Origin: Calothrix sp. FI2-JRJ7
GTDB lineage: Bacteria; Cyanobacteriota; Cyanobacteriia; Cyanobacteriales; Nostocaceae
Reading direction: 5' to 3'
Length of the DNA stretch: 49,723 bases
Assembly (NCBI GenBank): GCA_019359675.1
Contig: JAHHGX010000029.1
Coordinates: 1-49,723, forward strand
The notes beneath the pieces were generated by a model that was not told the DNA's origin, did no database searches, and saw only the letters and a list, made by a program, of their open reading frames with translations. Each line of letters starts with the position of its first letter. Position 1 is the first letter of the stretch. Shown piece by piece: positions 1 to 8,605 of the stretch. The position numbers and the translations under genes were made by a program.

Positions 1-238
1 AACCCACAACAAGCCACATGTAAAAATTTGATGATTGAGTATAATTTTACTCTTTTTATCATTTATGTAGTTCAGTTATTACCGCATACTACAGTTGAAT
101 GGCGCCTTGGGGTGCGGAATGTGGGATCGAACATAAACTTTATTTACAAACAGATTTAGAAAACGCCCTTGGCAACGGATAAAACGGATGTAACAGATAA
201 ATCATCCGTTACATCCGTTCTAATCCATTGCTAACTTT
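1..238. other. Non-coding left edge with a short hairpin
   Basis: No coding region is supported here. The only structure seen is an inverted repeat at 184-218, ACGGATGTAAC pairing with GTTACATCCGT across a 13-base loop. It lies just past the end of the leftward VOC pseudogene. There is no U-run, so I call it a dispersed repeat rather than a terminator. Confidence 0.5.
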
Positions 239-357
239 TTAAACGTTTCTTCCACTTGTGTGAGAAGAAATAATTGTAATTAAATATCCATCAGAACCAC
301 TGATAACAAACCATTGGTGGACTTGATCATTTTCAACTGGAGAAGCATATATACGGT

Positions 358-489
358 AGAATGTCGCTTACTTAACAATTTATGGTGCGTGAAAGCAGTT
401 TAATATTACGTTACATTGATTGATTGTAATAGCTTTCACGCACCCTACCATTTTTTTTGGCGCCGATTATTCTTAAGTAAGTGTCATTC
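358..489. mobile_element. MITE-like insertion inside the VOC gene
   Basis: The element is about 132 bp. Its ends are imperfect terminal inverted repeats: GAATGTCGCTTACTTAA at 359-375 and, on the other strand, GAATGACACTTACTTAA at 473-489 (15 of 17 match). It is flanked by an 11-bp direct repeat, ATATATACGGT at 347-357 and 490-500, read as the target duplication. No transposase is encoded, so it would have to be moved in trans. A second hairpin repeat (382-449) forms its core. Confidence 0.82.
382..449 (+). repeat. GGTGCGT hairpin repeat, copy 1
   Basis: Left arm ATGGTGCGTGAAAGC and right arm GCTTTCACGCACCCTACC form a long stem. It belongs to a four-member family (others at 37751, 37869 and 39186) with one end ATGGTGCG and the other GTAGGGTGCG. 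This copy is the core of the MITE in the VOC gene. Confidence 0.8.
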
Positions 490-797
490 ATATATACGGT
501 TACTTACACAAGCGTTCCTAGTTGCTACTATATTATCTACCATCAAATCGAACGGCGCCTTTGTGCCAGCAGTCATAATATATTTTTTTGTTTGCTTCAA
601 TATTAGGTGAGTTCCACCTCTAAGTTCTAACATAGCAATATCTTCTGATTGGTGAATATATCGCAAACCTAATTTGATCAAGAAATCTGTAGCTGTTGAA
701 ACATCGCTTACCAGTAGTTGAACATGACCTATTGCTACTGTCGGACGGGTGTCTAACGAATTCAGTGTAATCGCTTCTTGTAACTGCATAATTTATC

Positions 798-961
798 GTA
801 CCTTATATCTTGCACCTCTCCGTATATACTCAGTCTAAGTAAAAACAAGAGCAATAAAGCTACATTAGTCTTATTAGCTTTTAACGCTAAATCAATAACT
901 TTAGACTTTATACTGAGTGTTTAAAATCAATCAAATTTTCTTGGTGCAAGATGTGAGGTAC
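798..961. repeat. MITE-like element, TATCTTGCACC family, copy A
   Basis: Terminal inverted repeats at 798-816 (GTACCTTATATCTTGCACC) and 943-961 (its near-complement, 17 of 19) bound a 164-bp AT-rich segment with no gene. It lies just upstream of the VOC start. Related elements are at 21138-21261 and 45418-45632. Confidence 0.72.
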
Positions 962-1575
962 TCAAAGTGTGAAGAGTAAAATGAAATAAGGGGAATCACG
1001 CCCTGCATCTACTGTCTAGCACACGTAAATACAGGACGTGAAGTCAGAAGGGAGATTGTGTGAAATTGCAGTGAGTGTTAAGACCCAGATAGGCTGTTTG
1101 TAATTCACTTTTTAGCTTGTAATTCATATTATAATACGTTAACTGGATAGGCAAACAGTAGTTTTATGCGTTTTTAAGTTTGGAACTTGATATTTTAAGC
1201 ACTTGCTTTAATGCCGCCAAGTCCTTATTTTGAAAAATTTGTTCGCTAAAATTTGCCGAAAACTCCTATTAGTGCTGTTTTTCAGGTTTTAGCGTTTTTT
1301 GATTCATACTCAAATTAGTTATGTAATAAATTTTAAGGTACTATAAGTCGATAATATTAGTGTAGATTAATTGTTAATATAAAAGTACTTGTTTCGACCT
1401 TTTCGGAGTGTAAATAAGTCGGCGCCGCGCTTAAAATAAGTAAAATCGATTAAACTCACAAACAAAAATATTTGATTTTATCGAACAGAGCCTATATGTT
1501 AAAGTTAGCCAATTAGTACAGGTAGCTTTCTTGGCTGCTTTATAGCTGTTGGTGCAGTTTCACGTGCAAGCGCTT
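962..1575. other. Intergenic, no gene recognised
   Basis: About 610 bases upstream of the Rrf2-like remnant. AT-rich with a single GGCGCC at 1421. I see no convincing coding frame, RNA gene or terminator. Confidence 0.5.
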
Positions 1576-2011
1576 ATGGAGCTATCGAGTAAATCAGAAT
1601 ATGCGCTTCTAGCCCTGTTTGAATTGGCGAGTTGCTATGATAGCGGACAGTCTCTGCAAATCCAACAAATAGCAGACGCTCAATATATACCCAAGCGGTA
1701 CTTAGAGCAATTGTTGGCTAGCTTGAGACTGGAGGATTGATCAAGAGTACGCGCGGGATTAGAGGTGGTTACGTGTTGGCAAAAGACCACGACAAACGAC
1801 TGCTTTAGATGCACTGAAACGCATTGAGGGGTTGGATACAGTTTCGCAACAAGATGCTAGTACTGTCTACACTAATGCATCCGGGGTAATTAAACATGTT
1901 TGGAAGGAAGCGACTCATGCACTATACGAGGTTTTAAAAGATTACACATTACAAGACCTTTGTGACCTACATCGTAAAAACTCATCAACTGCATTGATGT
2001 ATTATATATAA
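1576..2011 (+). pseudogene. Rrf2-family transcriptional regulator, frameshifted
   Basis: From ATG 1576 the protein begins MELSSKSEYALLALFELAS and continues through QQIADAQYIPKRYLEQLLAS, the winged-helix N-terminus of Rrf2-family regulators. Near 1728 the frame breaks; a neighbouring frame continues with GGLIKSTRGIRGGYVLAKD, the expected wing. A second break near 1782 moves to a frame reading ALDALKRIEGLDTV and on to VLKDYTLQDLCDLH, ending at TAA 2009-2011. Two frameshifts therefore interrupt an otherwise full-length gene of about 145 residues. Rrf2 proteins often control iron-sulfur or sulfur metabolism, so its place 5' of a sulfate-type binding protein is suggestive. No cysteine cluster is visible in the remnant. 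Confidence 0.85.
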
Positions 2012-2103
2012 GATGTAGTATAACTTGGGAGCAATGCAATTTTGTTAAATCAACCTATACTAAAGCAATCACAAATAACCAATACTTAGTAAAAAAGTAA
2101 TTT

Positions 2104-2304
2104 TTATAACAAGGTGCAATTAGTTTGCACACCAATTTTTTTTTTGAAGACAGCAAAAAGATTCACAGGCAACAATTTAAACGATTTTTCTAACATTTGA
2201 GCATAATTTAAACGCCCTTCACTGTGCGCGCATGAAAGGTAATCTCTCTGTAACAAGATAATTCTACGTCGCTCTCCAGTTGACTTAATAATAAATTTAT
2301 CCAT
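2104..2304 (-). CDS. Possible small protein, 66 residues, unrecognised
   Basis: An ATG-initiated leftward frame encodes a basic 66-residue protein starting MDKFIIKSTGERRRIILLQ. I recognise no family. It lies alone between the Rrf2 remnant and the transport operon and reads away from the latter. There is no clear ribosome-binding site. It may be a small real gene, a remnant or chance. Confidence 0.25.
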   Translation of the reverse strand: MDKFIIKSTGERRRIILLQRDYLSCAHSEGRLNYAQMLEKSFKLLPVNLFAVFKKKIGVQTNCTLL

Positions 2305-2883
2305 ATCTATTATTAACGTTAAAGCTCCGTGTTATTAGTATGTCTAAAGAAAGAAATTACAGCAGTTTTCATTGTCAGATCGTATTTTTTCATCTAATAT
2401 TCACCATGCATTGTCTGCCTTTAGATAGATGCTTAATAAAAAAGCACTAAAAAGGAGTTTAAAGATAGTTTTAAAACGGATATAATGTCTATCTAAAGAA
2501 AGAAGATTTTAATATATGGAATTGAATATAAAATAGGAAATTATTTGCTTTTCTAGCAATTTAGCAGTCAAGATTCGACATAATTTATTTTGAATCCTGA
2601 ATTCTTGCGAAGTTTATTTTGGAAAAGAATATGTAGTAAGGGACTAGTGAATCATAAGTAATAGGGAAAATTTTGTAGAGACGTTACACGTAACGTCTCT
2701 ACGTGTATTTCATAAACATGCAATCTGCTGTAAGTGACAATTTGCATCTATTACAAAATGTTAACTATAGACGTAACACTTGCATTATGAGTGGATAAAC
2801 CTTATTATACTTATAATCTACGGCATATCGGTAGAGTTGTAGCAGTTAGCCAAGCTACAAAAAGTATTATTCACGAGGCTACT
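2305..2883. other. Upstream region of the sulfate-type/phosphate transport operon
   Basis: About 580 bases of AT-rich DNA that must hold the promoter of the operon starting at 2884. It contains the GTAGAGACG palindrome at 2675-2702. I looked for tandem Pho-box-like repeats (consensus resembling CTTAACCT) and found none I trust. A GTG at 2791 would extend the first gene by 31 residues but lacks a signal-peptide-like start. Confidence 0.45.
2675..2702. repeat. GTAGAGACG palindromic repeat
   Basis: GTAGAGACGTTAC followed by the near-complement of itself, ending CGTCTCTAC: a near-perfect 28-bp palindrome. Other copies or variants are at 19704, 29774, 35139, 35402 and 47775. Confidence 0.85.
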
Positions 2884-4011
2884 ATGAGTGAGTCAAAACT
2901 ATTTATACCTCTTATACAAGTGAAAAGCCTACAGATAATCTCATTAAAATCAACGGTAAAAAACTGGGGTTTAAGGCGCCTCTCAAATAGCTATTTAAAA
3001 TTGGTAAGTCTATTTGTGGTTGGTGTCGCTTTAAGTATCGCGCTAGCTGCTTGCGGAAGTAGTTCAGCAAGTAATTCGGATGTCAAATTGAGGCTCGTTT
3101 CGTTCTCTGTCACCCAAGCTGCCCACGACCAAATTATTCCTAAGTTTGTCGAGAAGTGGAAAAAGGAACATAATCAGAACGTGACTTTTGAAACTAGTTA
3201 TGGTGGAAGTGGCGCCCAAGCTGCTGCTGTTATTGACGGGTCAAAAGAAGCTGATATTGTTCATTTAGCGCTTCCTTTGGATGTGAATAAAATTCAGCAA
3301 GCGGGTTTAATCAAAAAAGCTTGGGAAACTAGGGCGCCTCGTAATGGTATTGTTACAAGGTCAGTGGCAGCAATTGTGACTCGTGATGGAAACCCAAAAG
3401 GCATTAACTCATGGGAAGACTTGGCAAAAGATGATGTGAAACTGATAGCAGCAAATCCCAAAACTTCGGGGATTGCAATATGGGAGTTTTTAGGATTGTG
3501 GGGTTCTGTCACTCAAGCAGGTGGTGACGAAGCAAAAGCACTCGATTTTGTCACAAGAGTTTATAAAAATACATCTGGTTTGACAAAAGATGCTCGTGAG
3601 GCAAGTGACTTATTCTTCCAGAAGGGTGAAGGAGACGTTCTGGTCAGCTATGAAAACGAAGTAACATTAGCTGAACAAAATAATCAGAAGCTACCTTTCA
3701 CAGTACCTCAATTAAATATATCTATTGACAATCCAGTCGTTGTGGTTGATAAAAACGTTGAAAAGCACCGTACAAAAGAAGTCGCACAAGCGTTTATTGA
3801 CTACTTGTATTCAGAAGAAGCGCAGCGTGAATTTGCCAAACTAGGTTATCGTTCTGTCAACCCTCTAATTACGCAAGAAGTAGCTTCGCAGTTTCCTAAA
3901 GTCGAGACTTTATTTACCGCTCAAGACTTAGGAGGATGGGACACTATCCAAAAAAAATTCTTTGAACAAGGAGCAATTTTCGAGCAAATTCAAGCAAAAA
4001 GCAAAGCTTAA
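2884..4011 (+). CDS. sbpA: Sulfate-type ABC transporter substrate-binding lipoprotein
   Basis: Periplasmic binding protein of the sulfate/thiosulfate (Sbp/CysP) family. I chose ATG 2884 because a GAGG lies about 8 bases upstream and the 375-residue product then has a hydrophobic signal ending in the lipobox LAAC, so it is probably anchored as a lipoprotein. Family motifs are clear: TSYGGSGAQAAAVIDG near the N-lobe anion site, ADIVHLALPLDV, AANPKTSGIAIWEFLGLWG, GEGDVLVSYENEV and LGGWDTIQKKFF near the end. In place of the commoner GARGSTTTFVERG segment it has DAREASDLFFQKG, a variant I associate with a second cyanobacterial Sbp group. It lies only 23 bases before pstS and reads the same way, so it is probably co-transcribed with the phosphate genes. 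No sulfate permease or ATPase gene is in the window. Confidence 0.88.
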   Translation: MSESKLFIPLIQVKSLQIISLKSTVKNWGLRRLSNSYLKLVSLFVVGVALSIALAACGSSSASNSDVKLRLVSFSVTQAAHDQIIPKFVEKWKKEHNQNVTFETSYGGSGAQAAAVIDGSKEADIVHLALPLDVNKIQQAGLIKKAWETRAPRNGIVTRSVAAIVTRDGNPKGINSWEDLAKDDVKLIAANPKTSGIAIWEFLGLWGSVTQAGGDEAKALDFVTRVYKNTSGLTKDAREASDLFFQKGEGDVLVSYENEVTLAEQNNQKLPFTVPQLNISIDNPVVVVDKNVEKHRTKEVAQAFIDYLYSEEAQREFAKLGYRSVNPLITQEVASQFPKVETLFTAQDLGGWDTIQKKFFEQGAIFEQIQAKSKA

Positions 4012-4034
4012 AACCAATTTTCATATAAGATATT

Positions 4035-5039
4035 ATGAAACTGAAACGATTACATTTATTGAAGAATAACTTCTTCATTGCATTCCTAATATTACTAAGT
4101 CAAAACTTGATAGGCTGCGGTAATAATCAAAATCAATCGCAAGTCAGTATTGATGGTGCTGCCGTAGGTTTTCCCATATCCCTAGCTGTAGCAGAAGAAT
4201 ACCACAGAGAAAATGAAAATGCTGTAGTTAGCGTTGCATCTAGTGGAACAGGTGGAGGTATCAGTAAATTTTGCGCTGGAGAAATAGATATTGTCGGCGC
4301 CTCGCGTACTATAAAAGACGAGGAAATTAAAAAATGTAAATCTAAGGGTATTGAGTTTGTCGAGTTACCGATTGCATTAGACGGAATAGCGGTAATAGCC
4401 AATCGCGAAAATGACTTTGCCAAATGCTTGACTATTAAAGAATTGAGTACAATTTGGAAAGCTAAGTCAGATGGAAAAATCTTAACTTGGAATCAAGTCA
4501 ATCCCAAATTTCCAAATGGAAGGATAAAGTTGTACGCTCCGGCTTCAGACACAGGAACATTTGACTATTTTACTCAAGCCGTTACAGGCAAAGCCAAAAA
4601 CAGCCGCACAGACTATACTCCTAGTCACAATCAAAATACTCTAGTCCAAGGAGTCGCAGGAGACAAATACTCTCTTGGCTACGTAGGTATTTCTTACTAC
4701 ATTCAAAACCAAAATAGGTTAAATTTAGTTGGGGTTGAAAGTCCAAAAGGTAAATGTGAAAAACCCGTCCCGGTCGATAATGTAATCAAGAATGTTTATA
4801 CACCTTTATCGCGTCCACTGTTTATCTATGTCAGTAAAAAATCGTTAGATTCTAAACCATCAGTAAAAGAATTTGTTAGCTTTTATCTAGACAACTCTTG
4901 GAAATGGGTAGATAGCGTTGGTTATGTAGCGCTACCTGATGAAGCTTACACTAAAACAAAACAAAAGTTTCTAACGGGTGAAACAGGTACAAAATTCAAA
5001 AAAGCAAAACCAGGTGAACCAATTACTAATTTCATTTAA
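4035..5039 (+). CDS. pstS: Phosphate ABC transporter substrate-binding protein, PstS/SphX type
   Basis: High-affinity phosphate-binding lipoprotein. The N-terminus has a hydrophobic stretch ending LIGCG, with Cys28 as the likely lipidation site. Family motifs include VASSGTGGGISKFCAGEIDIVGASR, split here as SSGTGGG (phosphate-binding loop) and GEIDIVGASR, then ELPIALDGIAVI, LTIKELSTIWK and SDTGTFDYF (the second phosphate loop). The 334-residue length fits the SphX/PstS group of cyanobacteria. It starts 23 bases after the sulfate-type binding protein and 40 bases before pstC. The normal role is to capture phosphate in the periplasm and deliver it to PstCA. Induction by phosphate shortage is expected from the family, but no Pho box was identified. 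Confidence 0.93.
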   Translation: MKLKRLHLLKNNFFIAFLILLSQNLIGCGNNQNQSQVSIDGAAVGFPISLAVAEEYHRENENAVVSVASSGTGGGISKFCAGEIDIVGASRTIKDEEIKKCKSKGIEFVELPIALDGIAVIANRENDFAKCLTIKELSTIWKAKSDGKILTWNQVNPKFPNGRIKLYAPASDTGTFDYFTQAVTGKAKNSRTDYTPSHNQNTLVQGVAGDKYSLGYVGISYYIQNQNRLNLVGVESPKGKCEKPVPVDNVIKNVYTPLSRPLFIYVSKKSLDSKPSVKEFVSFYLDNSWKWVDSVGYVALPDEAYTKTKQKFLTGETGTKFKKAKPGEPITNFI

Positions 5040-5079
5040 ATAATTTATTCATATATCGAGTAAAATCTAAAATTGTATT

Positions 5080-6018
5080 ATGCAAGGCACTTATCAAGAC
5101 GATTTAAATCAAGTATCAAGAGAATCACTCGAAAAAAACGCATCTGAGGATATTCAAGAAAAAGTTATAGCGGCAGTTTTATTTTGCTGTGCTTTGATTT
5201 CTGTATTTACTACCTTTGGGATTATATTTATAATCTTTCAAGTAACGTTTGAGTTTTTCCAAGAAGTAAGTCTTGCCCAATTCTTTTTGGACACAAAATG
5301 GACACCTCTATTTGCAGAACGACATTTTGGTGTATGGCCCTTAATTTGTGGTACTTTCTTAACTACTGTAGTAGCAATGGCAGTGGCTATTCCTCTTGGT
5401 TTATCTTCTGCTATTTATCTAAGTGAATATGCTCCGCCAAAGGTTGCAACAATTTTACGTCCAGCCGTAGAACTTCTGGCAGGGATACCTACAGTTGTTT
5501 ATGGTTACTTTGCTCTGTTATTTGTGACACCATTCCTAAGAAATTTTCTGCCCTTAGAAATTTTTAATGCTTTAAGCGCGGGTATAATGATGGGAATTAT
5601 GATTACTCCGACTGTGGGTTCAATCAGCTTAGATGCTATTAAGGCAGTTCCTCGTTCCTTACGCGAAGGCGCCTATGCTTTAGGAATTACAAAATTAGAG
5701 TCAATTTTTAAAGTTGTTTTACCAGCAGCACTTTCAGGGATAACTGCTTCAATCATTCTGGGAATTTCGCGTGCGGTTGGTGAGACGATGACTGTTTTAA
5801 TTGCTGCCGGACAACAGCCAAGATTAACGGTTAACTTAATGGAATCAGTAGGAACAATGACAGCTTATATGGCGCAAATTTCCGGTGGAGACAGTCCGCG
5901 TGGAAGTTTAAATTTTAAAACTTTATACGCTGTAGGCGCCGTTTTGTTTATCCTAACTCTGCTTCTAAATATAGTTAGCTACTGGATATCCAGACGGTTC
6001 AAAGAAAAATATGATTGA
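5080..6018 (+). CDS. pstC: Phosphate ABC transporter permease PstC
   Basis: Inner-membrane permease subunit of 312 residues. A charged, soluble N-terminus of about 30 residues precedes roughly six hydrophobic segments. Motifs of the PstC branch are present: [46 protein letters not shown] and the ATPase-contact (EAA) loop with [21 protein letters not shown]. It follows pstS by 40 bases. A GGGCGGGTT hairpin repeat (6032-6094) separates it from pstA. With PstA it forms the channel for phosphate entry driven by PstB. Confidence 0.95.
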   Translation: MQGTYQDDLNQVSRESLEKNASEDIQEKVIAAVLFCCALISVFTTFGIIFIIFQVTFEFFQEVSLAQFFLDTKWTPLFAERHFGVWPLICGTFLTTVVAMAVAIPLGLSSAIYLSEYAPPKVATILRPAVELLAGIPTVVYGYFALLFVTPFLRNFLPLEIFNALSAGIMMGIMITPTVGSISLDAIKAVPRSLREGAYALGITKLESIFKVVLPAALSGITASIILGISRAVGETMTVLIAAGQQPRLTVNLMESVGTMTAYMAQISGGDSPRGSLNFKTLYAVGAVLFILTLLLNIVSYWISRRFKEKYD

Positions 6019-6031
6019 TAGGATGATTACC

Positions 6032-6094
6032 GTAGGGGCGGGTTAACAAATATCCTACAATAAAACTTAAAATCACTGTAAACCCGCCCTTACT
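6032..6094. repeat. GTAGGGGCGGGTT inverted repeat, copy 1
   Basis: Left arm GTAGGGGCGGGTTAAC and right arm GTAAACCCGCCCTTAC form a stem around about 30 bases. A second copy is at 41553-41613. It lies inside the pst operon between pstC and pstA, where its hairpin could affect message stability or the ratio of the flanking genes (inference). Confidence 0.78.
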
Positions 6095-6111
6095 ACATTA
6101 GGGGGTATTAT

Positions 6112-7008
6112 ATGACAACATACAGACAAAACGATTTTCAAAGTAGTAATTCTGATTTCACCGACAATATCGAAAAAAGAGAAACACTAGGAAAAGTATT
6201 TGAATATATTTTTTTATTAGGTTTGCTCATCGGTTTATTCGTTCTAGCTTTGTTAGTCTTTGATATATCAAAAGACGGTTTAGCTAGATTTCTCACACCA
6301 GGATTTCTAACCGAAACACCTTCACGTTTCCCCGAAGAAGGTGGTATACGTCCAGCAATTATAGGCAGCGTCCTTTTAGGAGTGATTGTAATTTTAACTG
6401 CTGTACCTATTGGTGTAGGAGCGGCTCTATATCTCGAAGAATACGCACCAAAAACTTGGTGGACATCGCTGATTGAAATTAATATCGGTAATCTTGCTGG
6501 AATACCTTCTATAGTTTATGGGTTACTTGGTTTAGGTGTTTTTAATTACCTTTTACAATTTGGCCCAAGCTTAATCTCTGGTGCATTAACTCTTTCTTTA
6601 GAGTCATTACCAGTAATTATTGTTACAGCTAGAGAAGCAATACGCTCAGTCCCAGACTCACTAAGAAACGCTTCTTACGGACTAGGTGTAACCAAATGGC
6701 AAACCATTCGTAGCCACGTTTTACCTTATGCCATTCCGGGTATCCTTACAGGGGTAATTATTTCAGTATCCCGCGCAATAGGAGATGCAGCTTGCTTACT
6801 AGTTGTAGGCGCCGTGAGTTTTCTTACCTTTGACCCAGGTTTATTTCAAAGATTTATGGCTCTACCTATCCAGGTATTTAGCTATATTACTCGTCCCGAG
6901 CCAGGTTTTGGTAATGCCGCTGCTGCCACTATCATCACCTTAATTTTATTAATCTTAGCCTTGAACGGAATTGCAATTTATATCCGTCAACGTTTTACAT
7001 TGGATTAA
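6112..7008 (+). CDS. pstA: Phosphate ABC transporter permease PstA
   Basis: Second permease subunit of the phosphate importer, 298 residues with about six membrane segments. Diagnostic stretches are GGIRPAIIGSVLLG, AVPIGVGAALYLEEYAP, NLAGIPSIVYGLLGLGVF and the ATPase-contact loop VPDSLRNASYGLGVTKWQTI. A GGGGG run sits about seven bases before ATG 6112 and supports this start. It follows the hairpin repeat and precedes pstB by 45 bases. Confidence 0.95.
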   Translation: MTTYRQNDFQSSNSDFTDNIEKRETLGKVFEYIFLLGLLIGLFVLALLVFDISKDGLARFLTPGFLTETPSRFPEEGGIRPAIIGSVLLGVIVILTAVPIGVGAALYLEEYAPKTWWTSLIEINIGNLAGIPSIVYGLLGLGVFNYLLQFGPSLISGALTLSLESLPVIIVTAREAIRSVPDSLRNASYGLGVTKWQTIRSHVLPYAIPGILTGVIISVSRAIGDAACLLVVGAVSFLTFDPGLFQRFMALPIQVFSYITRPEPGFGNAAAATIITLILLILALNGIAIYIRQRFTLD

Positions 7009-7053
7009 ATAATCAACAACTAGTTAAATTCTTATCATAGGAGCTTAAATAAA

Positions 7054-7887
7054 ATGACTAACATTAACGGTGGTCGAAGCACAGAAGGTAGCATAACTCT
7101 TAACCAATATGATACTCGTGTATTTAATCTAGAAGCAGTTAAAGTATTTTATAACGGCTTTTTAGCGCTTCAAGATGTTTATATGGAAATTCCTGATAAA
7201 CAAATTATTGCTTTTATTGGTCCTTCAGGTTGTGGTAAAAGTACTCTGTTACGCTGCTTCAACCGAATGAATGATTTAATTCCTGGCGCCAAAGTAGATG
7301 GTAAACTTAACTACCGTGGTCGTAATATCTATGACTCCAATATCAATTCTGTGAAATTACGGCGCCAAGTTGGGATGGTATTTCAAAGACCAAATCCTTT
7401 CCCCAAATCTATATACGAAAATATTACTTTTGGACCTCGTTCAAACGGTTATAAAGGTAATCTTGATGAACTTGTAGAAACTTCTCTCAAACGTGCGGCA
7501 ATTTGGAATGAAGTTAAGGATAAATTAAAATCTAAAGGTACAGCATTATCTGGTGGACAGCAGCAAAGATTATGCATCGCGCGCGCTATAGCCATGAAAC
7601 CAGATGTACTATTAATGGATGAACCTTGCTCTGCTCTTGACCCAATTTCTACCCGTCAAGTTGAAGAGCTTTGTTTAGAACTTAAAGAGCAATACACAAT
7701 TATTATGGTGACACACAACATGCAACAAGCTTCTAGAGTTGCAGACCATACAGGGTTCTTTAACACAGAAACCGATAGAAACGGTAAACGCTACGGTAGA
7801 TTAGTTGAATTTAGTCCTACCAAACAAATCTTCGAGGCGCCGAAAACTCCAGAAGCAGCAGAATATATTAGCGGTCGCTTTGGTTAA
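7054..7887 (+). CDS. pstB: Phosphate ABC transporter ATP-binding protein PstB
   Basis: ATPase that powers phosphate import, 277 residues. Walker [11 protein letters not shown]-loop in [12 protein letters not shown] (the PNPFP form is typical of PstB), signature [14 protein letters not shown], Walker [14 protein letters not shown] and switch histidine in MVTHNMQQA are all intact. A GGAG lies about 12 bases before ATG 7054. It is the last gene of the operon and is followed within 25 bases by a strong hairpin terminator. No phoU follows it. Confidence 0.97.
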   Translation: MTNINGGRSTEGSITLNQYDTRVFNLEAVKVFYNGFLALQDVYMEIPDKQIIAFIGPSGCGKSTLLRCFNRMNDLIPGAKVDGKLNYRGRNIYDSNINSVKLRRQVGMVFQRPNPFPKSIYENITFGPRSNGYKGNLDELVETSLKRAAIWNEVKDKLKSKGTALSGGQQQRLCIARAIAMKPDVLLMDEPCSALDPISTRQVEELCLELKEQYTIIMVTHNMQQASRVADHTGFFNTETDRNGKRYGRLVEFSPTKQIFEAPKTPEAAEYISGRFG

Positions 7888-7908
7888 AAATTTTTAGTTA
7901 CACCATTT

Positions 7909-7947
7909 AAATTCCTAATTTCTTAAGGAAATTAGGAATTTTTTTGT
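7909..7947 (+). terminator. Rho-independent terminator of the pst operon
   Basis: AAATTCCTAATTTC, a short TTAA loop, then GGAAATTAGGAATTT running into a T stretch. The stem is long and perfectly paired, and it begins about 20 bases after the pstB stop. Confidence 0.9.
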
Positions 7948-8071
7948 ATCACCGTAATCAAAGAATTATTGCCTGAGCATTGTAAAGTACTATATGTCTA
8001 TCGATATTTAGAACTATTTACATAATTTATTGAAATTATGTGTAATATTTATTACTAAAATGGGAGTTGAA

Positions 8072-8566
8072 ATGCTAAAGGCTATTGTTTTGGCTTGGCT
8101 ACTGTTGTTTATTGGCGACTTCCTTTCAACATTTTTATACCATATACCTGAACATGTTTTTGGTAGCTTACATTTAAAAACGCATCACTCAGGAAATAAA
8201 GATTTTCGTCACTACGCAGTTTTAGCGTTAAACATCAATGTTCTTTTAGACGGTGTTTTAGGCGCCATTCCCTACATTATAGTAGGGGTATTTTTATGGC
8301 AATTTTCACCTAGTGGGATTATTTGCGGGTTAATTCTAGGTCAGTTACATGTGTGGTGGAGACATACAACTGCTCTCGGTTGGCAAACACCAAAATTGGC
8401 AAATAGCCTATGTCAGTTTTTGTTTATTACCACTCCTGAAAGACACTGGCTGCATCATGAAAAAACTAGTGTAGGTTACGGTGACATCTTCACCGTCTTT
8501 GAAAAGCCAGCAAAAGCTTGGCTGTCTTGGTTACGTTTACTAAGAATTAATTCGCAACGGATATAA
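8072..8566 (+). CDS. Small fatty acid hydroxylase/sterol desaturase superfamily membrane protein
   Basis: ATG 8072 is preferred over the earlier ATG 8030 because GGGAG lies five bases upstream and the protein then starts with a hydrophobic helix; this gives 164 residues. The histidine clusters of the diiron hydroxylase superfamily are visible: HIPEH, then HLKTHH, and near the C-terminus ERHWLHHE (HxxHH), with a further histidine in QLHVWWRH. Three or four membrane segments alternate with these motifs. Relatives add hydroxyl groups to lipids or carotenoids; the substrate here is unknown. It stands alone after the pst terminator. Confidence 0.7.
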   Translation: MLKAIVLAWLLLFIGDFLSTFLYHIPEHVFGSLHLKTHHSGNKDFRHYAVLALNINVLLDGVLGAIPYIIVGVFLWQFSPSGIICGLILGQLHVWWRHTTALGWQTPKLANSLCQFLFITTPERHWLHHEKTSVGYGDIFTVFEKPAKAWLSWLRLLRINSQRI

Positions 8567-8605
8567 CTTGTCGTTTTGATTAACATGGTATTTACATGTT
8601 TGAAT

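Larger units (their letters stand above)
239..789 (-). pseudogene. VOC (glyoxalase/bleomycin-resistance fold) gene split by a MITE
   Basis: Read leftward from ATG 789, the first 100 residues carry a VOC-family start (AIGHVQLLVSDVSTATDFL, then HLILKQ) and run to RIY, where a premature stop follows. The missing C-terminus lies in another frame at 346-242: ASPVENDQVHQW, then SGSDGYLITIISSHTSG and a stop at 239-241. The GSDGYLITI segment matches the DPDGNxI region typical of the family. Removing the 132-bp element at 358-489 plus one copy of its 11-bp duplication joins codon TAT to GCT in frame and restores about 135 residues, the usual length of a single-domain VOC protein. VOC proteins are metal-dependent lyases, dioxygenases or drug-binding proteins; the substrate cannot be told. 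As it stands, only a truncated 101-residue product would be made. Confidence 0.87.

Noticed and set aside
416-610. Forward frame across the MITE and the VOC gene
   Set aside because: It is the opposite strand of the VOC gene plus part of the inserted element; no independent support.
2305-2883. Possible Pho box ahead of the phosphate operon
   Set aside because: No run of tandem 8-bp direct repeats of the expected form could be found by eye.
2791-2883. GTG 2791 as the start of sbpA
   Set aside because: It would add 31 non-signal residues ahead of a good lipoprotein signal; ATG 2884 has a better ribosome-binding site.
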